Shown here: piece after piece, positions 42,478 to 52,059 of the stretch
Position numbering within the stretch: position 1 is the first letter of the stretch
Layout: each line of letters opens with the position of its first letter
Assembly: GCA_963555835.3 (NCBI GenBank)
Contig: CAUVWZ020000001.1
Location: 682,001-746,000 of the forward strand
Length of the DNA stretch: 64,000 bases
Origin: JAPUME01 sp027294185
GTDB taxonomy: Bacteria > Acidobacteriota > Terriglobia > UBA7540 > JAPUME01
Reading direction: 5' to 3'
Position numbers and translations under genes: made by a program
Notes under the pieces: model-generated
Databases searched by the model: none
What the model saw: only the letters and a program-made list of their open reading frames with translations
What the model was told of the DNA's origin: nothing

Positions 42478-42936
42478 TTAGGGGGGCGCACAACCGTCGT
42501 AGAGAGCCTTGTTGAACTCCTCACGAATTTTATAGACCACTCCCGGACCCCTAAGACAGTAGACCCTCCAAAAGTGCTTCTCATCCTGTCCCATTGACTC
42601 GATCTCAAAGACGGCCCGAATGTTTTTGATTTCCAATATCTGCCCCAGTCCGTATTTTCCGTCCAGAATGAGCCGCTTGACATCGGGAAGGGTCACGGTG
42701 ATGTCGGTTTTCGCACGGCACACCTCGACCCCTTTTGACGGAGAGTAGAGGCTGATATTGCGGGAAATGTGCGTGTCGTCATTTTGCGTCTGGGAAACTA
42801 CTTTGATCTCGACGGGACTGCCAAAGTATGCGGAGAGCGCCGTCTGAAGGGTCCCCGCCGTCGAGAGCAGGACACGCTCGAGCGGGCTGAAATCCTTGAT
42901 CATCTGCATCACTTTGTCAAAGTGGACAATTTCCAT
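42478..42936 (-). CDS. chorismate-lyase-like / DUF98-type protein
   Basis: The 152-residue protein has FSPLERVLLSTAGTLQTALSAYFGSPVEIKV at about 16-46, then an alternating beta pattern RNISLYSP..VEVCRAKTDITVTL and GLGQILE, matching the layout of chorismate lyase and its DUF98 relatives, in which the opening RxLLxTxGT segment is typical. The conserved arginine needed for chorismate binding is not certain. The gene is adjacent to the acyl-CoA synthetase, which would be consistent with aromatic acid activation. Confidence is moderate; the fold is inferred from sequence pattern. Confidence 0.5.
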   Translation of the reverse strand: MEIVHFDKVMQMIKDFSPLERVLLSTAGTLQTALSAYFGSPVEIKVVSQTQNDDTHISRNISLYSPSKGVEVCRAKTDITVTLPDVKRLILDGKYGLGQILEIKNIRAVFEIESMGQDEKHFWRVYCLRGPGVVYKIREEFNKALYDGCAPP

Positions 42937-43238
42937 TTCCGTTCCCTTTCAAAGCTCCCACAATCCCGACACATGCCCCCCAAACCATACCGCACTCCTC
43001 CTATCGGCCCTCCAACCCGACCCTTTGCGCTCATTCGCAGAGTAGGCGCTGTATTGACTATACGTCACAGCGGAATTATGAGTCCAGCCGGAGAGTCAAG
43101 TAAACACGAGGTAATAGGCAATTACAAAAACTTGCCAAACCGACTCTTGAAACGATATAGGTTATAGTTCTCTCTCTGAGATGGTGCTCCGCAGGGAAAT
43201 CCGCTCCGACGGGAAACAAGTTCACGGGAGACAGCATC
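42937..43238. other. divergent gene-free region
   Basis: About 300 bases separate the minus-strand lyase-like gene from the epimerase. No hairpin, repeat or RNA gene was identified. TATAGGTTATAG near 43149-43160 could be part of the epimerase promoter, but no confident -35 is visible. Confidence 0.3.
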
Positions 43239-44195
43239 ATGGCAGGCCCGAAGCGAGCATTGGTGACCGGAGGCGCCGGGTGTGTCGGTTCGAACCTCGT
43301 GGTGGAGCTGCTTCGCCGCGGCTGGCAGGTTCGCGCGCTCGATGACTTTTCAGCAGGAAAGCACGAGCACCTGAAGGGGATTTCTTCGGATCGGTTCGAG
43401 CTTCGGGAAGGCGACATTCGGAATCTTCAGGTATGCGAGCAGGCCTGTCGGGACATGGAATTCGTTTTCCACCAGGCCGCGATTCGCTCCGTATCCCGTT
43501 CGATGGATGACCCTCAGACGACCAACGAGGTCAACGTTCGTGGCACGCTCAACATGCTGCAGGCTGCCCAGAAAGCCGGCGTGCGACGCTTTGTTTATGC
43601 CTCTTCCTCCTCGGTTTATGGGGACGCGACTCAGTTGCCCCAGGAAGAAACTCAGCGCCCCCAGCCTGTTTCTCCCTATGCCGTTTCGAAGCTCGCCGGA
43701 GAGAATTACTGCCTGTCCTTCGCGAAGACGACGAAGCTTGAAACCGTCAGCCTACGCTATTTCAATGTCTACGGCCCTAACCAGGACCCTGAATCCAAGT
43801 ATTCCCTGCTCATCCCGGCGTTCCTTGCCCAGGCAGGACGCGGTGAACCCTTCGAAGTCCACGGGGATGGATTGCAGGCTCGGGACTTTAGCTTTGTGGG
43901 CGACGTCGTAGCGGCCAATCTACTGGCCGCGCAGACCCCCAACGTTTCAGGGGGAATTTTCAACGTAGCTGGGGGAAAGAGCATCAGCGTTCTCGATGTG
44001 GCCCAGGCCATCGTCAACATCATCGGCAAGGACCCCGGAAAACGTCACACGGACCGCCGCCCGGGAGACGTTCGTACAACCTGGGCCAGTATCGAGCGGG
44101 CCAGGAAACTCCTCGGCTTCCAGCCTTCCGTTGATTTTGAGGAAGGGTTGCGCCGGTCCGTGGAGTACTTCCGCAGCACCGGCTGGCTTACCTAG
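43239..44195 (+). CDS. NAD-dependent sugar-nucleotide epimerase/dehydratase
   Basis: The 318-residue protein is a short-chain extended SDR: the NAD motif TGGAGCVGSN (10-19), the ASSSSVYG motif near 121-128 and the catalytic YAVSK near 148. It resembles UDP-glucose/UDP-N-acetylglucosamine 4-epimerases (galE/wbpP type). It converts one UDP-sugar to its 4-epimer in the cytoplasm. Other sugar-nucleotide genes follow downstream (dehydrogenases, aminotransferase, UDP-xylose synthase), supporting a polysaccharide role. Confidence 0.87.
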   Translation: MAGPKRALVTGGAGCVGSNLVVELLRRGWQVRALDDFSAGKHEHLKGISSDRFELREGDIRNLQVCEQACRDMEFVFHQAAIRSVSRSMDDPQTTNEVNVRGTLNMLQAAQKAGVRRFVYASSSSVYGDATQLPQEETQRPQPVSPYAVSKLAGENYCLSFAKTTKLETVSLRYFNVYGPNQDPESKYSLLIPAFLAQAGRGEPFEVHGDGLQARDFSFVGDVVAANLLAAQTPNVSGGIFNVAGGKSISVLDVAQAIVNIIGKDPGKRHTDRRPGDVRTTWASIERARKLLGFQPSVDFEEGLRRSVEYFRSTGWLT

Positions 44196-44598
44196 ACGCC
44201 AGCCAGGTCCCTGGCAAAGAGCAGTCTCCTCCTATGCAAGAATCCGGGCTTCGTGGGGCTTCGCTTAAGCCAAACGAATTGCACCAGGCGAAAGAAGAAA
44301 AAAGCCTGAGGAATTCGAGCTTTTTCCCTCAGCCCTATTCACTTTTCCTCTCATGCGTTTCCTTTTTCGGGCGATTCAGGATAGCCGGAAAAAGCGAAAA
44401 TCTGGTGATTTGCGCTGATCAATTTTCGGGGAACAGAACACAATCACAGCAGTTAAGATGCATTGTTTTGCACATTTTCCAAATCGATTGCCGAACGGCC
44501 CCCTCAAAGCATTGATATTACGAGGTGATTTTCCCTGCGACTTTGGCAGAGTTCTGGCAGTAATTGGGGCAGAGGTAGTGAGTGTGTGGAGGCATCGA
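44196..44598. other. gene-free region upstream of the PEP-CTERM gene
   Basis: About 400 bases, A/T-richer than neighbours, precede the PEP-CTERM gene start. A GGAGG sits at 44588-44592. Sigma-54 type -24/-12 elements known from some PEP-CTERM genes were looked for and not found convincingly. A frame open from 44458 is continuous with the gene but lacks coding character. Confidence 0.35.
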
Positions 44599-45334
44599 GT
44601 GAAAAGTGCGAACAGGATTGTGGCACGGGTTGTTTCAAGCCTGATTGCATCGGTCCTTTTTGTGGCTCCTGCCCTGGCCGATTCAATAACGCTAACACCT
44701 ACGGCCCTGGGCCTCCCCGGCGAAGTGAATGTGGGCTTCAACTATGTGGTTAACGCAAACCTCTCGCTGAGCGCCATTACCAGGAGGGGACAAGATTGTT
44801 GCCCGGATGGGATTCCCGGCACCGTTTTTTTTTACCAGTGACGGCGCGGGGGTACAGTCGGACGAGTTCAAAGGAACCGATAGCTTTGGCTTCCCCAAGT
44901 ATGGCGGCTCGAAGGAGATTTCAGGCGTAAAGAAACACAAGTTTGAAAGCCTGGTTCTGGAGTTCACGACAGCCGTGGACCCCTCCTCCGTTATCCTGGA
45001 CCTTGAGAGGTATCAGCTCCTGAGTGATGACGCACACCTCACGCTGGCTCTTCTGGGGGGCGGGTTTGAGGTGCTCCTCCCGGACCTCCTCGAACTGACT
45101 TTCCCGCCACCGACCGGCTCCTCACAGCTTGTGGTTGATTTGGGTGACCCGGCCTTCGCCTCGCTCATCAGCGGAATCGGGCCTCTCACGGAAATCGAGG
45201 TCCGATCTTTGGGCGATCATTTCGTGGTCAACACCGTTACCTTCGTGACTGTCCCCGAACCGGCTACTTTCCTGCTTTTAGGCTTGGGTTTAGCCGCATT
45301 GGCGGCAAGTCGGCGAAAACGTCGCAAGAGCTAG
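44599..45334 (+). pseudogene. PEP-CTERM surface protein gene interrupted at a 9-T tract
   Basis: GTG 44599, six bases after GGAGG, starts a signal peptide (VKSANRIVARVVSS... cleaved ALA-D at residue 27). The frame ends 7 codons into a run of nine T (44825-44833) at TGA 44840-ish. If one T is removed, it continues to 45334 and ends with the sorting signal VPEP-ATFLLLGLGLAALAASRRKRR: PEP, hydrophobic helix and basic tail. The joined product of about 244 residues is thus a typical exosortase substrate. The exosortase gene is at 61798-62730. T-tract length would switch the gene between on and off (slippage), although a sequencing error is equally possible from sequence alone. Confidence 0.75.
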
Positions 45335-45423
45335 ACGCAGCCGAACCAATGCCCGCCCTCTCTGCACCACGAAGTATCTCAGCGGCTTCCGGAGTTTCCC
45401 CGATCTCGGCAGAGGATGCCTTG

Positions 45424-47598
45424 ATGAATCTCGCCCTTCTCAAAAGATGGTTCCTTCTTGCAACAGTTGTGATGTCCGTAGCTGCCTGCTCCAGCGACCC
45501 CAATACTGAGAAAGTAAGTTTTTTCAAAAGTGGCCTGGAGTATTCACAAAAGGGACTTTACCCTCAGGCACAAATCCAATTCCGGCGGGCTATACAAATC
45601 GACCCGGAATTCGCAAATGCCCACCACCAACTCGCGAAGGCACATGCTCGACAGGGCGACTTTCGCGGGGCATACAGGGAACTGGAACGAACCGTTGAAC
45701 TGGAGCCTGAAAATTTCGATGCACAAGTAGATTTGGCCTCCCTGCTGCTCGCAGCGGGCAAACATGATCAGGTTCGAGAGAAGGCCGAATCGATCCTCGA
45801 AGCCGACCCGAATCATGTGGCAGCCCGAGTCCTGCTGGGTCTTAATTACGCAGCCACTCGAGACACTGCCAATGCAATTCGGGAATTTGAGAAGTCCATT
45901 GAGCTCGACCCGACCGAGATTCGAAACTACCTCCGCCTGGGCGTAGCCTATTTCATGGCCGGCGAAGAGGCCCGGGCCGAGGAGACCCTCAAGAGAGCCA
46001 TTCAGACGGACTCCGGCTCATTGCAGGCACGGATGTCGCTGGCAAGCTTTTATATTCTGGAAAATCGGACGCCTGAAGCGGAGGAGGAGATCAAGGCAAC
46101 CATCGACTCCCGTCCCCAAGCCGTGTTGCCGCGCCTCTTCCTGGCTCGCCTATACGCGGTGACCGAAAGACAAGCGATGGCCGAAAGCGAGTATGCCGAG
46201 CTTCAACGCATAGCTCCCGATGATCCCCGCGCCTTCCGCGCCCTGGGAAGCTTTTACTGGAGCATCGGCCGGAAAGAAGACGCCGCCAGTGAATTCAAGA
46301 GGATTCTCGATTCACGACCTGACGACATCGGCACGAGGAAGAATCTGGTCGCGGCACTGGTCGATCTGCACCGGATTGACGAAGCCGAGCGTGCCAATCA
46401 AGAGATACTCAAGTCGGATCCCCAGGATGCGAAGGGTCTGCTGTTCAAGGCTCGAATTCGCTTGGCGCAGGGTAAACCCCAGGAAGCGCTGCCTGAGATC
46501 CAAGAATCCCTGGAATCGGACCCCAATTCACCCATCGGGCACTTTTTCCTCGGCGCCATCCAATACGCTCTCGGGAGCATGGCTCAGGCCGAATCGGCCT
46601 GGCTTCGTGCCCTGGAATTGAATCCCCGCATGCCCGAAGTCCATTCGGCACTTGCCAATGCCAGCTTGAGGACCGGAGACCATGAGGCGGCTCTGCGACA
46701 TGCCGATTTGGCCCTGAAAGCACATTCGGAACTGGCGGGGGCAAAGCTGATCCGCGCCAACTTTTTTCTGGTAAGAGATGAACTTGCAAAAGCAGAAGAA
46801 GCACTCGAAGCCGTCCTCGAACGAGATCCCGCCTCGCCGGCTGGGTTGGCAATGCTGGTGGAGCTTTCTGCAAGGCAGGGGAACCCGGAAAGGGCAGTCA
46901 GGCGAATATCCACCCAGCTTCGGCTGCACCCACGGGAGGCTACATTGCATCAGCTTTTGGGGTCGGCCTATTTTCGCATGGGGGATTTCGAGCAGGCGGA
47001 AGCGAGCTTGCAGGAGGCACTCCGCCTAGATTCGAAAAATTCAGATACTTACGGTTTGCTGAGCCGACTCCACACCGTTCAAGGCTCACGAGAAAAAGCA
47101 AAGATTGAAGCTAAGGCTGCAATTGAGGCAAACTCAAAGACGATATCGAATTACCTCCTCCTCGCAAGCCTGTACGAAGCGGAGGAAAATTGGGAGCAGG
47201 CTCGTAAGACGTACGAAACAGCCCGAAAGATAGACTCGGACTCTCCTATCGTAGCCAACAATCTGGCCTACTTTTATCTACAGCACGGAAACAACCCGGA
47301 GCTTGCACTCGAGTTGGCTCAGGAAGCCAAGCAAAAGTGGCCCAATTCCCCCGCCACCGGCGACACACTGGGTTGGGCCTACTACAAAAGGGGTCTGCAC
47401 GACTTAGCCATCCTTCAGATGGAGGAGTCCATCAGGAAGGCCCCCGACAACCCCACTTATCACTATCACCTCGGCATGGCTTATCTAGCCAACGATCAGG
47501 CCAACCAGGGCCGACAATCTCTGCTGAGATCAGTTCAGCTTGATCCAGAGTTCGCCGAAGCCGCACAGGCACGGGAAGCTTTGAAAACTCTCCCGTAG
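45424..47598 (+). CDS. TPR lipoprotein, PrsT-like (PEP-CTERM/exopolysaccharide system)
   Basis: A lipobox (LLATVVMSVAAC) is followed by about 20 TPR units extending over nearly all 724 residues, for example repeats ending in DPEFANAHHQLAKAH, LEPENFDAQVDLA and DPTEIRNYLRLG. Large TPR lipoproteins of this kind (PrsT) accompany exosortase and exopolysaccharide export gene sets and may bridge outer-membrane and periplasmic parts. The start is taken at ATG 45424 because it yields the lipobox. It stands 89 bases after the PEP-CTERM gene on the same strand, so the pair may be one transcript. Confidence 0.85.
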   Translation: MNLALLKRWFLLATVVMSVAACSSDPNTEKVSFFKSGLEYSQKGLYPQAQIQFRRAIQIDPEFANAHHQLAKAHARQGDFRGAYRELERTVELEPENFDAQVDLASLLLAAGKHDQVREKAESILEADPNHVAARVLLGLNYAATRDTANAIREFEKSIELDPTEIRNYLRLGVAYFMAGEEARAEETLKRAIQTDSGSLQARMSLASFYILENRTPEAEEEIKATIDSRPQAVLPRLFLARLYAVTERQAMAESEYAELQRIAPDDPRAFRALGSFYWSIGRKEDAASEFKRILDSRPDDIGTRKNLVAALVDLHRIDEAERANQEILKSDPQDAKGLLFKARIRLAQGKPQEALPEIQESLESDPNSPIGHFFLGAIQYALGSMAQAESAWLRALELNPRMPEVHSALANASLRTGDHEAALRHADLALKAHSELAGAKLIRANFFLVRDELAKAEEALEAVLERDPASPAGLAMLVELSARQGNPERAVRRISTQLRLHPREATLHQLLGSAYFRMGDFEQAEASLQEALRLDSKNSDTYGLLSRLHTVQGSREKAKIEAKAAIEANSKTISNYLLLASLYEAEENWEQARKTYETARKIDSDSPIVANNLAYFYLQHGNNPELALELAQEAKQKWPNSPATGDTLGWAYYKRGLHDLAILQMEESIRKAPDNPTYHYHLGMAYLANDQANQGRQSLLRSVQLDPEFAEAAQAREALKTLP

Positions 47599-47649
47599 AT
47601 TCCTACGGAAGGACACCGGCTCCCCTGTTAAGACAAAACCTGAGGCCCT

Positions 47650-48981
47650 TCAGCAGTACCTTACTTTTTCCTTTCCCTCGGTGACTTTTCGCGTGGCGTT
47701 GCGGGTGTCCACCACCAGACGGGAGCCGGCAACAATCCTCGCGTAATCATAATCGTCGTGGTCGGTAACGACGACAACGCAATCGTAGCCGGAGAGCTGA
47801 TCGTCTTCGATGGAGACCGAGGACAAATGAGAAAAATCGTGCTTCCTGACTTTTCGCAGCCGCGGAATGTAAGGATCGTTGTAGGCCACCTCGGCGCCCC
47901 GGTCGTTGAGCAGTTGCATGATGGTCAAGCCGGGTGATTCGCGCACGTCGTCCACATTTTTCTTATAGGCCATCCCCAGAAGCAAAATCCGAGAGCCACG
48001 TACGCTTTTCTCCTTTTCATTGAGGGCGGCGCCGATGGCATCCACCACATGATAGGGCATCGCCGTGTTCACCTCACCCGCCAGCTCGATGAACCGCGTC
48101 GCGATGTCGTACTCTTTGGCCTTCCAGGAGAGGTAGAAGGGGTCGATGGGGATGCAATGCCCTCCCAATCCCGGACCGGGATAGAAAGGCGTGAAGCCGT
48201 AGGGCTTGGTCGATGCAGCGTCGATCACTTCCCAGACGTCGATATCCATGCGCTGGCAGAGCATTTTCAGCTCGTTCACCAGGGCGATATTCACCGCACG
48301 GTAGATGTTTTCGAGCAGCTTGGACATTTCCGCCTCGCGGGGTGAGGAGACCAGCACCGTGCGGTCCACCACCTGGCCGTAGAGTTGGGCGGCCAGCCGA
48401 GTGCTCTCTTCATTGATTCCCCCCACGACCTTGGGAATCTGTCGAAGTGTAAACTGTTGATTGCCCGGGTCCACGCGCTCCGGCGAATAGGCCAGGTAGA
48501 AATCACCCTTTGCAACCCGCTTTCCGCTCTTCTCCAGCAGAGGGAGCACCAGCTCATCGGTGGTCCCCGGATAGGTCGTGCTCTCCAGGACTATCAACTG
48601 CCCGCGCTGCAACCGTTCGCTGATCGCCCGTGCCGTGCTCTCCACGTATTGAAGGTCCGGTTCCTTCCGCTCGGTGAGGGGGGTCGGCACACAGATCAAA
48701 ATGGCGTCGACGCCGGAGAGTCTCCCGAAGTCCGCCGTGGCAAAGAGCTTCCCCTGCTTCGTCAATCGTCCGATCTCCCCCGCCGGTATATAGCTGATGT
48801 AGCTCCGACCGCCGTTGAGCGCATCCACCTTGGTCTTGTCCGTGTCAAAACCTTCCACCTTGAACCCGGCACGGGCGAACTCCAGCGCCAGCGGCAGACC
48901 TACATACCCCATACCGATCACGCCGATCACGGCCTTTCGGGAAGCAATCTTTGAGGAAAACTCATCATTTCGGCTCATCAC
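47650..48981 (-). CDS. wbpA: UDP-N-acetyl-hexosamine (WbpA/TviB-type) 6-dehydrogenase
   Basis: The 443-residue enzyme shows the N-terminal Rossmann motif GVIGMGYVGLP, the ESTTYPGTT segment and the active-site cysteine in GPGLGGHCIPIDPFY (about residue 265), with a second Rossmann-like domain at the C-terminus. It oxidises the C6 hydroxyl of a UDP-sugar such as UDP-GlcNAc or UDP-ManNAc with two NAD+. A PLP aminotransferase of the DegT family stands 54 bases upstream on the same strand, a combination used in making amino-uronic acids. The start at 48981 is followed by an acidic-basic leader. Confidence 0.9.
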   Translation of the reverse strand: MMSRNDEFSSKIASRKAVIGVIGMGYVGLPLALEFARAGFKVEGFDTDKTKVDALNGGRSYISYIPAGEIGRLTKQGKLFATADFGRLSGVDAILICVPTPLTERKEPDLQYVESTARAISERLQRGQLIVLESTTYPGTTDELVLPLLEKSGKRVAKGDFYLAYSPERVDPGNQQFTLRQIPKVVGGINEESTRLAAQLYGQVVDRTVLVSSPREAEMSKLLENIYRAVNIALVNELKMLCQRMDIDVWEVIDAASTKPYGFTPFYPGPGLGGHCIPIDPFYLSWKAKEYDIATRFIELAGEVNTAMPYHVVDAIGAALNEKEKSVRGSRILLLGMAYKKNVDDVRESPGLTIMQLLNDRGAEVAYNDPYIPRLRKVRKHDFSHLSSVSIEDDQLSGYDCVVVVTDHDDYDYARIVAGSRLVVDTRNATRKVTEGKEKVRYC

Positions 48982-49035
48982 AAACGGACTACCTCCTGAT
49001 CTTTCAGGCTCTCACCAAGAAAAAGAGACCCACCG

Positions 49036-50187
49036 TTACAGCTTTACCGGCATCTCTTCCCGGACCGCGCCGGTGATCCTGCGCAAATCCTCCGCACGCA
49101 GACCCGGATGGACAGGAAGCGAAACAATGCGGCCGGAAAGATCCTCGCTCACCGGCAAATTCGGCTGCGGGCGTTCGGCGAAGACAGGCTGTAGATGGAG
49201 AGGCCGGGAATAGTAGACGGCTGTTTCGATGCCACGCTCTCTCAACTGATCCCGAAACTCTTCACGCCGCTCTTTCCCCTGTTCTCCGGTAAGGAGAATC
49301 GAGTACTGGTTGTAGGAGTGCTCCACCCCGTCCGGCACATGGGGCGGCGTGATACCCTCCACTTCCCTCAGACCCTCGTCGAGAAAGCCCGCATTCTCCC
49401 GACGACGGGCGACCAGGGAGTCCAGTCGCTTGAGCTGGCTCAGTCCCAGGGCCGCCTGCATATCGGTCATCCGATAATTAAATCCTAAAGAGGTATGGAG
49501 ATTCGGGCCGGTCTGGCCGTGATCCCTCATACGGGCGCATTTTTCAAAAATTTCCGGATCGGAAGTCGTAATCATTCCCCCTTCGCCGGTGGTCATGTTC
49601 TTCGAGGGATAAAACGAATAACAGGCTAAATCGCCGAAGGAACCAACGTCTGCACCTCCGGATCGAGCCCCGTGGGCCTGGGCGGCATCCCATACGATTC
49701 GGAGGTTGTTTCGGCTCGCCATCGCCTGGACTCCCGGAATGTCGCAACAATTCCCGAACAGGTGAACCGGCGCAATGGCGCGGGTGCGGGAGGTGATTCT
49801 CTTTCGAGCGTCTCCGAGGTCGAGAGTGAAAGTCTTCGCATCTACGTCGCAGAACACCGGCGTCGCTCCCGAAAGAGCTACCATGCTGGCTGTGGCAATA
49901 AAGGTAAACGACGGCACCAGCACTTCGTCTCCCGGCTCGAGAAGTACCAGATAGGCTACCTGTAACGCCGCCGTTCCGGAGCTGAGAGAGACCGCGAATT
50001 TCGAACCGACCTTCGAGGCGAACTCCTCCTCAAACTTGCGGCATAGCGGTCCCTCGCGCAGCCGCCCGCTGCGAAGGACACGGGTAACCTCCTCCACGTC
50101 ACCCTCAGTGATTGAGGGTCCCCCCAGGGAAACTTCTCGTATCTTCTTTTGGTTCGGCGGCTCGCCCACAGCGGACTTGTATCTCAA
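49036..50187 (-). CDS. DegT/DnrJ/EryC1-family sugar aminotransferase
   Basis: The 383-residue product has the family's PLP features: SSGTAALQVAYL near 69, an active-site lysine in FYPSKNMTTGEGG near 196, and AAQAHGA for the phosphate-group contact. Such enzymes add an amino group to a keto-sugar nucleotide in the cytoplasm. It is the upstream gene of a pair with the WbpA-like dehydrogenase, as in pathways for di-amino sugars such as UDP-GlcNAc(3NAc)A, though the other steps were not located here. Confidence 0.9.
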   Translation of the reverse strand: MRYKSAVGEPPNQKKIREVSLGGPSITEGDVEEVTRVLRSGRLREGPLCRKFEEEFASKVGSKFAVSLSSGTAALQVAYLVLLEPGDEVLVPSFTFIATASMVALSGATPVFCDVDAKTFTLDLGDARKRITSRTRAIAPVHLFGNCCDIPGVQAMASRNNLRIVWDAAQAHGARSGGADVGSFGDLACYSFYPSKNMTTGEGGMITTSDPEIFEKCARMRDHGQTGPNLHTSLGFNYRMTDMQAALGLSQLKRLDSLVARRRENAGFLDEGLREVEGITPPHVPDGVEHSYNQYSILLTGEQGKERREEFRDQLRERGIETAVYYSRPLHLQPVFAERPQPNLPVSEDLSGRIVSLPVHPGLRAEDLRRITGAVREEMPVKL

Positions 50188-50769
50188 CTCTCTATCCTGC
50201 CACGGATTGACTCCGAAACAATCATATCATGCGGAACTAAACCGCCCCTCATCGTTCCGACCACGGGGAAGAAGGGAATGGATGTCGTCAACGACTTCTC
50301 GGGGGAGAGCGATTGCTTTCGAGGGAACCAGCCAAGCCCTAAAGAAGTGCCAATGCAGGTCAGGTATGAATTGCCGCAGAAAGCTCCCTTCGCCGTCAAG
50401 AGAAACTCCATTCTCACATCTTAGATCATGGAGTGCCCGTGTCTGCAGACGGAGTTTGGTGATTTGGCCGTATTCGGAAGCCCATTCGGCCCGGTTTATC
50501 ATCATCCAGACGCAACTCTGCCGCCAACCAACACGGTTCCAAGCTCCCGTTCAGCATCGCGCTGGTACAAAAACTCGGTCCGGTCAGGGCAGTTTGGGTA
50601 TAATTCCCATCATAGGGAGACTATATATAGACATCCCGGATTGCTGGATTTTGAGAGGCACTGTTCGAAGCAGCTACAGTCCCTCCCCGGGTCAATGCTG
50701 AACAGCCATAAAAGAAAGACAAAGAGGACAGCAAGGTCAAATCAGAACCTACAGCCAGGGAGGAATCCC
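50188..50769. other. gene-free region upstream of the ankyrin gene
   Basis: About 580 bases contain no credible gene; the open frame reaching back to 50428 is not coding-like. TATAAT at 50599-50604 (preceded by TGGG) is a candidate -10 for the ankyrin gene, without a clear -35. GGGAGG lies near 50757-50762, 6 bases before ATG 50770. Confidence 0.4.
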
Positions 50770-51843
50770 ATGATTCTTTTGAGAATTGGATCAGGCAGAT
50801 CAAAAAGATTGATTCTCAATCATATCTTCGGGGGAATAACGGCCTTGATCCTCACCTCAGCCGTTGCTCACGCCGTCGACGGCGAAGACCTGCTGAAAGC
50901 TGGTCTTGCCGGAGACCTTGCGCAAGTCCGCGCCTTGCTGGAAAAAGGTGCCGACATAGACCATCAAGATAAAGCAGGAGGAACTGCGTTGTACGGTGCG
51001 TCTCAGCAGGGGCATCAGGAGGTCGTACAAACCCTGTTGGCCAGGGGCGCGGAGATCAACCACCAAGACAAGGAAGGTTGGACAGCCTTGATACAAGCGT
51101 CTCAGAACGGGCACGAGGGGATCGTGCAAGCCTTGCTGGCCAAGGGAGCGGAGATCGACCTCCAAGACAAAAATAGTGTGACAGCTTTATTCCTAGCGTC
51201 TGAGCAGGGGCACGAGGAGATCGTGGAAGCCTTGCTGGCCAGGGGCGCGGAGATCGACAACCAATCCAAAAGTGGCAGAACAGCCTTGTTACAAGCGTCT
51301 CAGGAGGGGCACGATGGGATCGTGCAAGCCCTGTTGGCCAGGGGCGCCGAGATCGACCTCCAAGGTAATAAAGGCTTTACAGCCTTGATACTATCGTCTC
51401 AGAACGGGCACGAGGGGATCGTGCAAGCCCTGCTGGCCAAAGGTGCAGAGATCGACATTCAACAGAAAGATGGTGGGACAGCTTTATTCATAGCGTCTGA
51501 GCAGGGGCACGAGGAGATCGTGGAAGCCTTGCTGGCCAGGGGCGCCGAGATCGACCACCAAATCAAAACTGGTTCGACAGCCTTGATAATAGCGTCTGAG
51601 AAGGGGCACACGGAGATCGTGCAAGCCCTGCTGGCCAAGGGCGCGGAGATCGACCACCAAGCCAAAAATGGCGTAACGGCGTTGTTTATTGCGGCTAACC
51701 AAGGGCATCAGGAGATAGTAGAACTCCTAATCACCGAGGGTGCTAATGTCAACCTTCGAGAAAACGGTGGTGGGACTGCCTTGAAGCATGCAAAGACGCA
51801 GCAGATCAAGCAACTACTGAGAGCCGCCGGCGCAACGCAATAG
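50770..51843 (+). CDS. exported ankyrin-repeat protein
   Basis: A signal peptide (ALILTSAVAHA-V) leads into about nine 33-residue ankyrin repeats, with the consensus TALxxASxxGHxEIVxALLAxGAEIDxQ, and a C-terminal cap. The units at about 51020-51700 are very alike, at the DNA level also, so they are probably recent duplications. Ankyrin domains bind proteins; no enzymatic part is present. The product is 357 residues and should be periplasmic or exported. It is separate from neighbours and appears between the sugar genes. Such proteins are common in bacteria and their targets are mostly unknown. Confidence 0.88.
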   Translation: MILLRIGSGRSKRLILNHIFGGITALILTSAVAHAVDGEDLLKAGLAGDLAQVRALLEKGADIDHQDKAGGTALYGASQQGHQEVVQTLLARGAEINHQDKEGWTALIQASQNGHEGIVQALLAKGAEIDLQDKNSVTALFLASEQGHEEIVEALLARGAEIDNQSKSGRTALLQASQEGHDGIVQALLARGAEIDLQGNKGFTALILSSQNGHEGIVQALLAKGAEIDIQQKDGGTALFIASEQGHEEIVEALLARGAEIDHQIKTGSTALIIASEKGHTEIVQALLAKGAEIDHQAKNGVTALFIAANQGHQEIVELLITEGANVNLRENGGGTALKHAKTQQIKQLLRAAGATQ

Positions 51844-51896
51844 CTAATAGATAAATGTAAGGGATGGGGGCGGGAAATCTGCATTGGAACTGTTTT

Positions 51897-52005
51897 CCCT
51901 CCACAGGGATAAGGGTTACCCCAACCCCACCCTTTGCCGTGCAAAGGATGGGGCACCCCGCGCACACATCCCGGCACGCCGGGATGGTTGCGGCACCCGG
52001 GATTA
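51897..52005. repeat. copy of palindromic intergenic repeat
   Basis: AACCCCACCCTTTGC and GCAAAGGATGGGGCACCCC here are the inverse of the sequence at 6361-6398. CGCACACATCCCG is the left arm of the 7761 palindrome, and CATCCCGGC (51967-51975) pairs with GCCGGGATG (51978-51986). The block sits in front of the UDP-glucose dehydrogenase gene. Confidence 0.65.
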
Positions 52006-52059
52006 TGAACCGAGGGAAAATTCTCGGTGCCGGTCAATCTACGCTACGATAGGGGTGAA

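Noticed and set aside
44196..44598. Sigma-54 promoter upstream of the PEP-CTERM gene
   Set aside because: No stretch with the GG-N10-GC spacing and TGGCAC/TTGC(A) sequence was convincing.
50770..51843. Tandem repeats here considered as a CRISPR array
   Set aside because: The period is 99 bases and the frame stays open through all units, encoding ankyrin repeats; there are no spacers.
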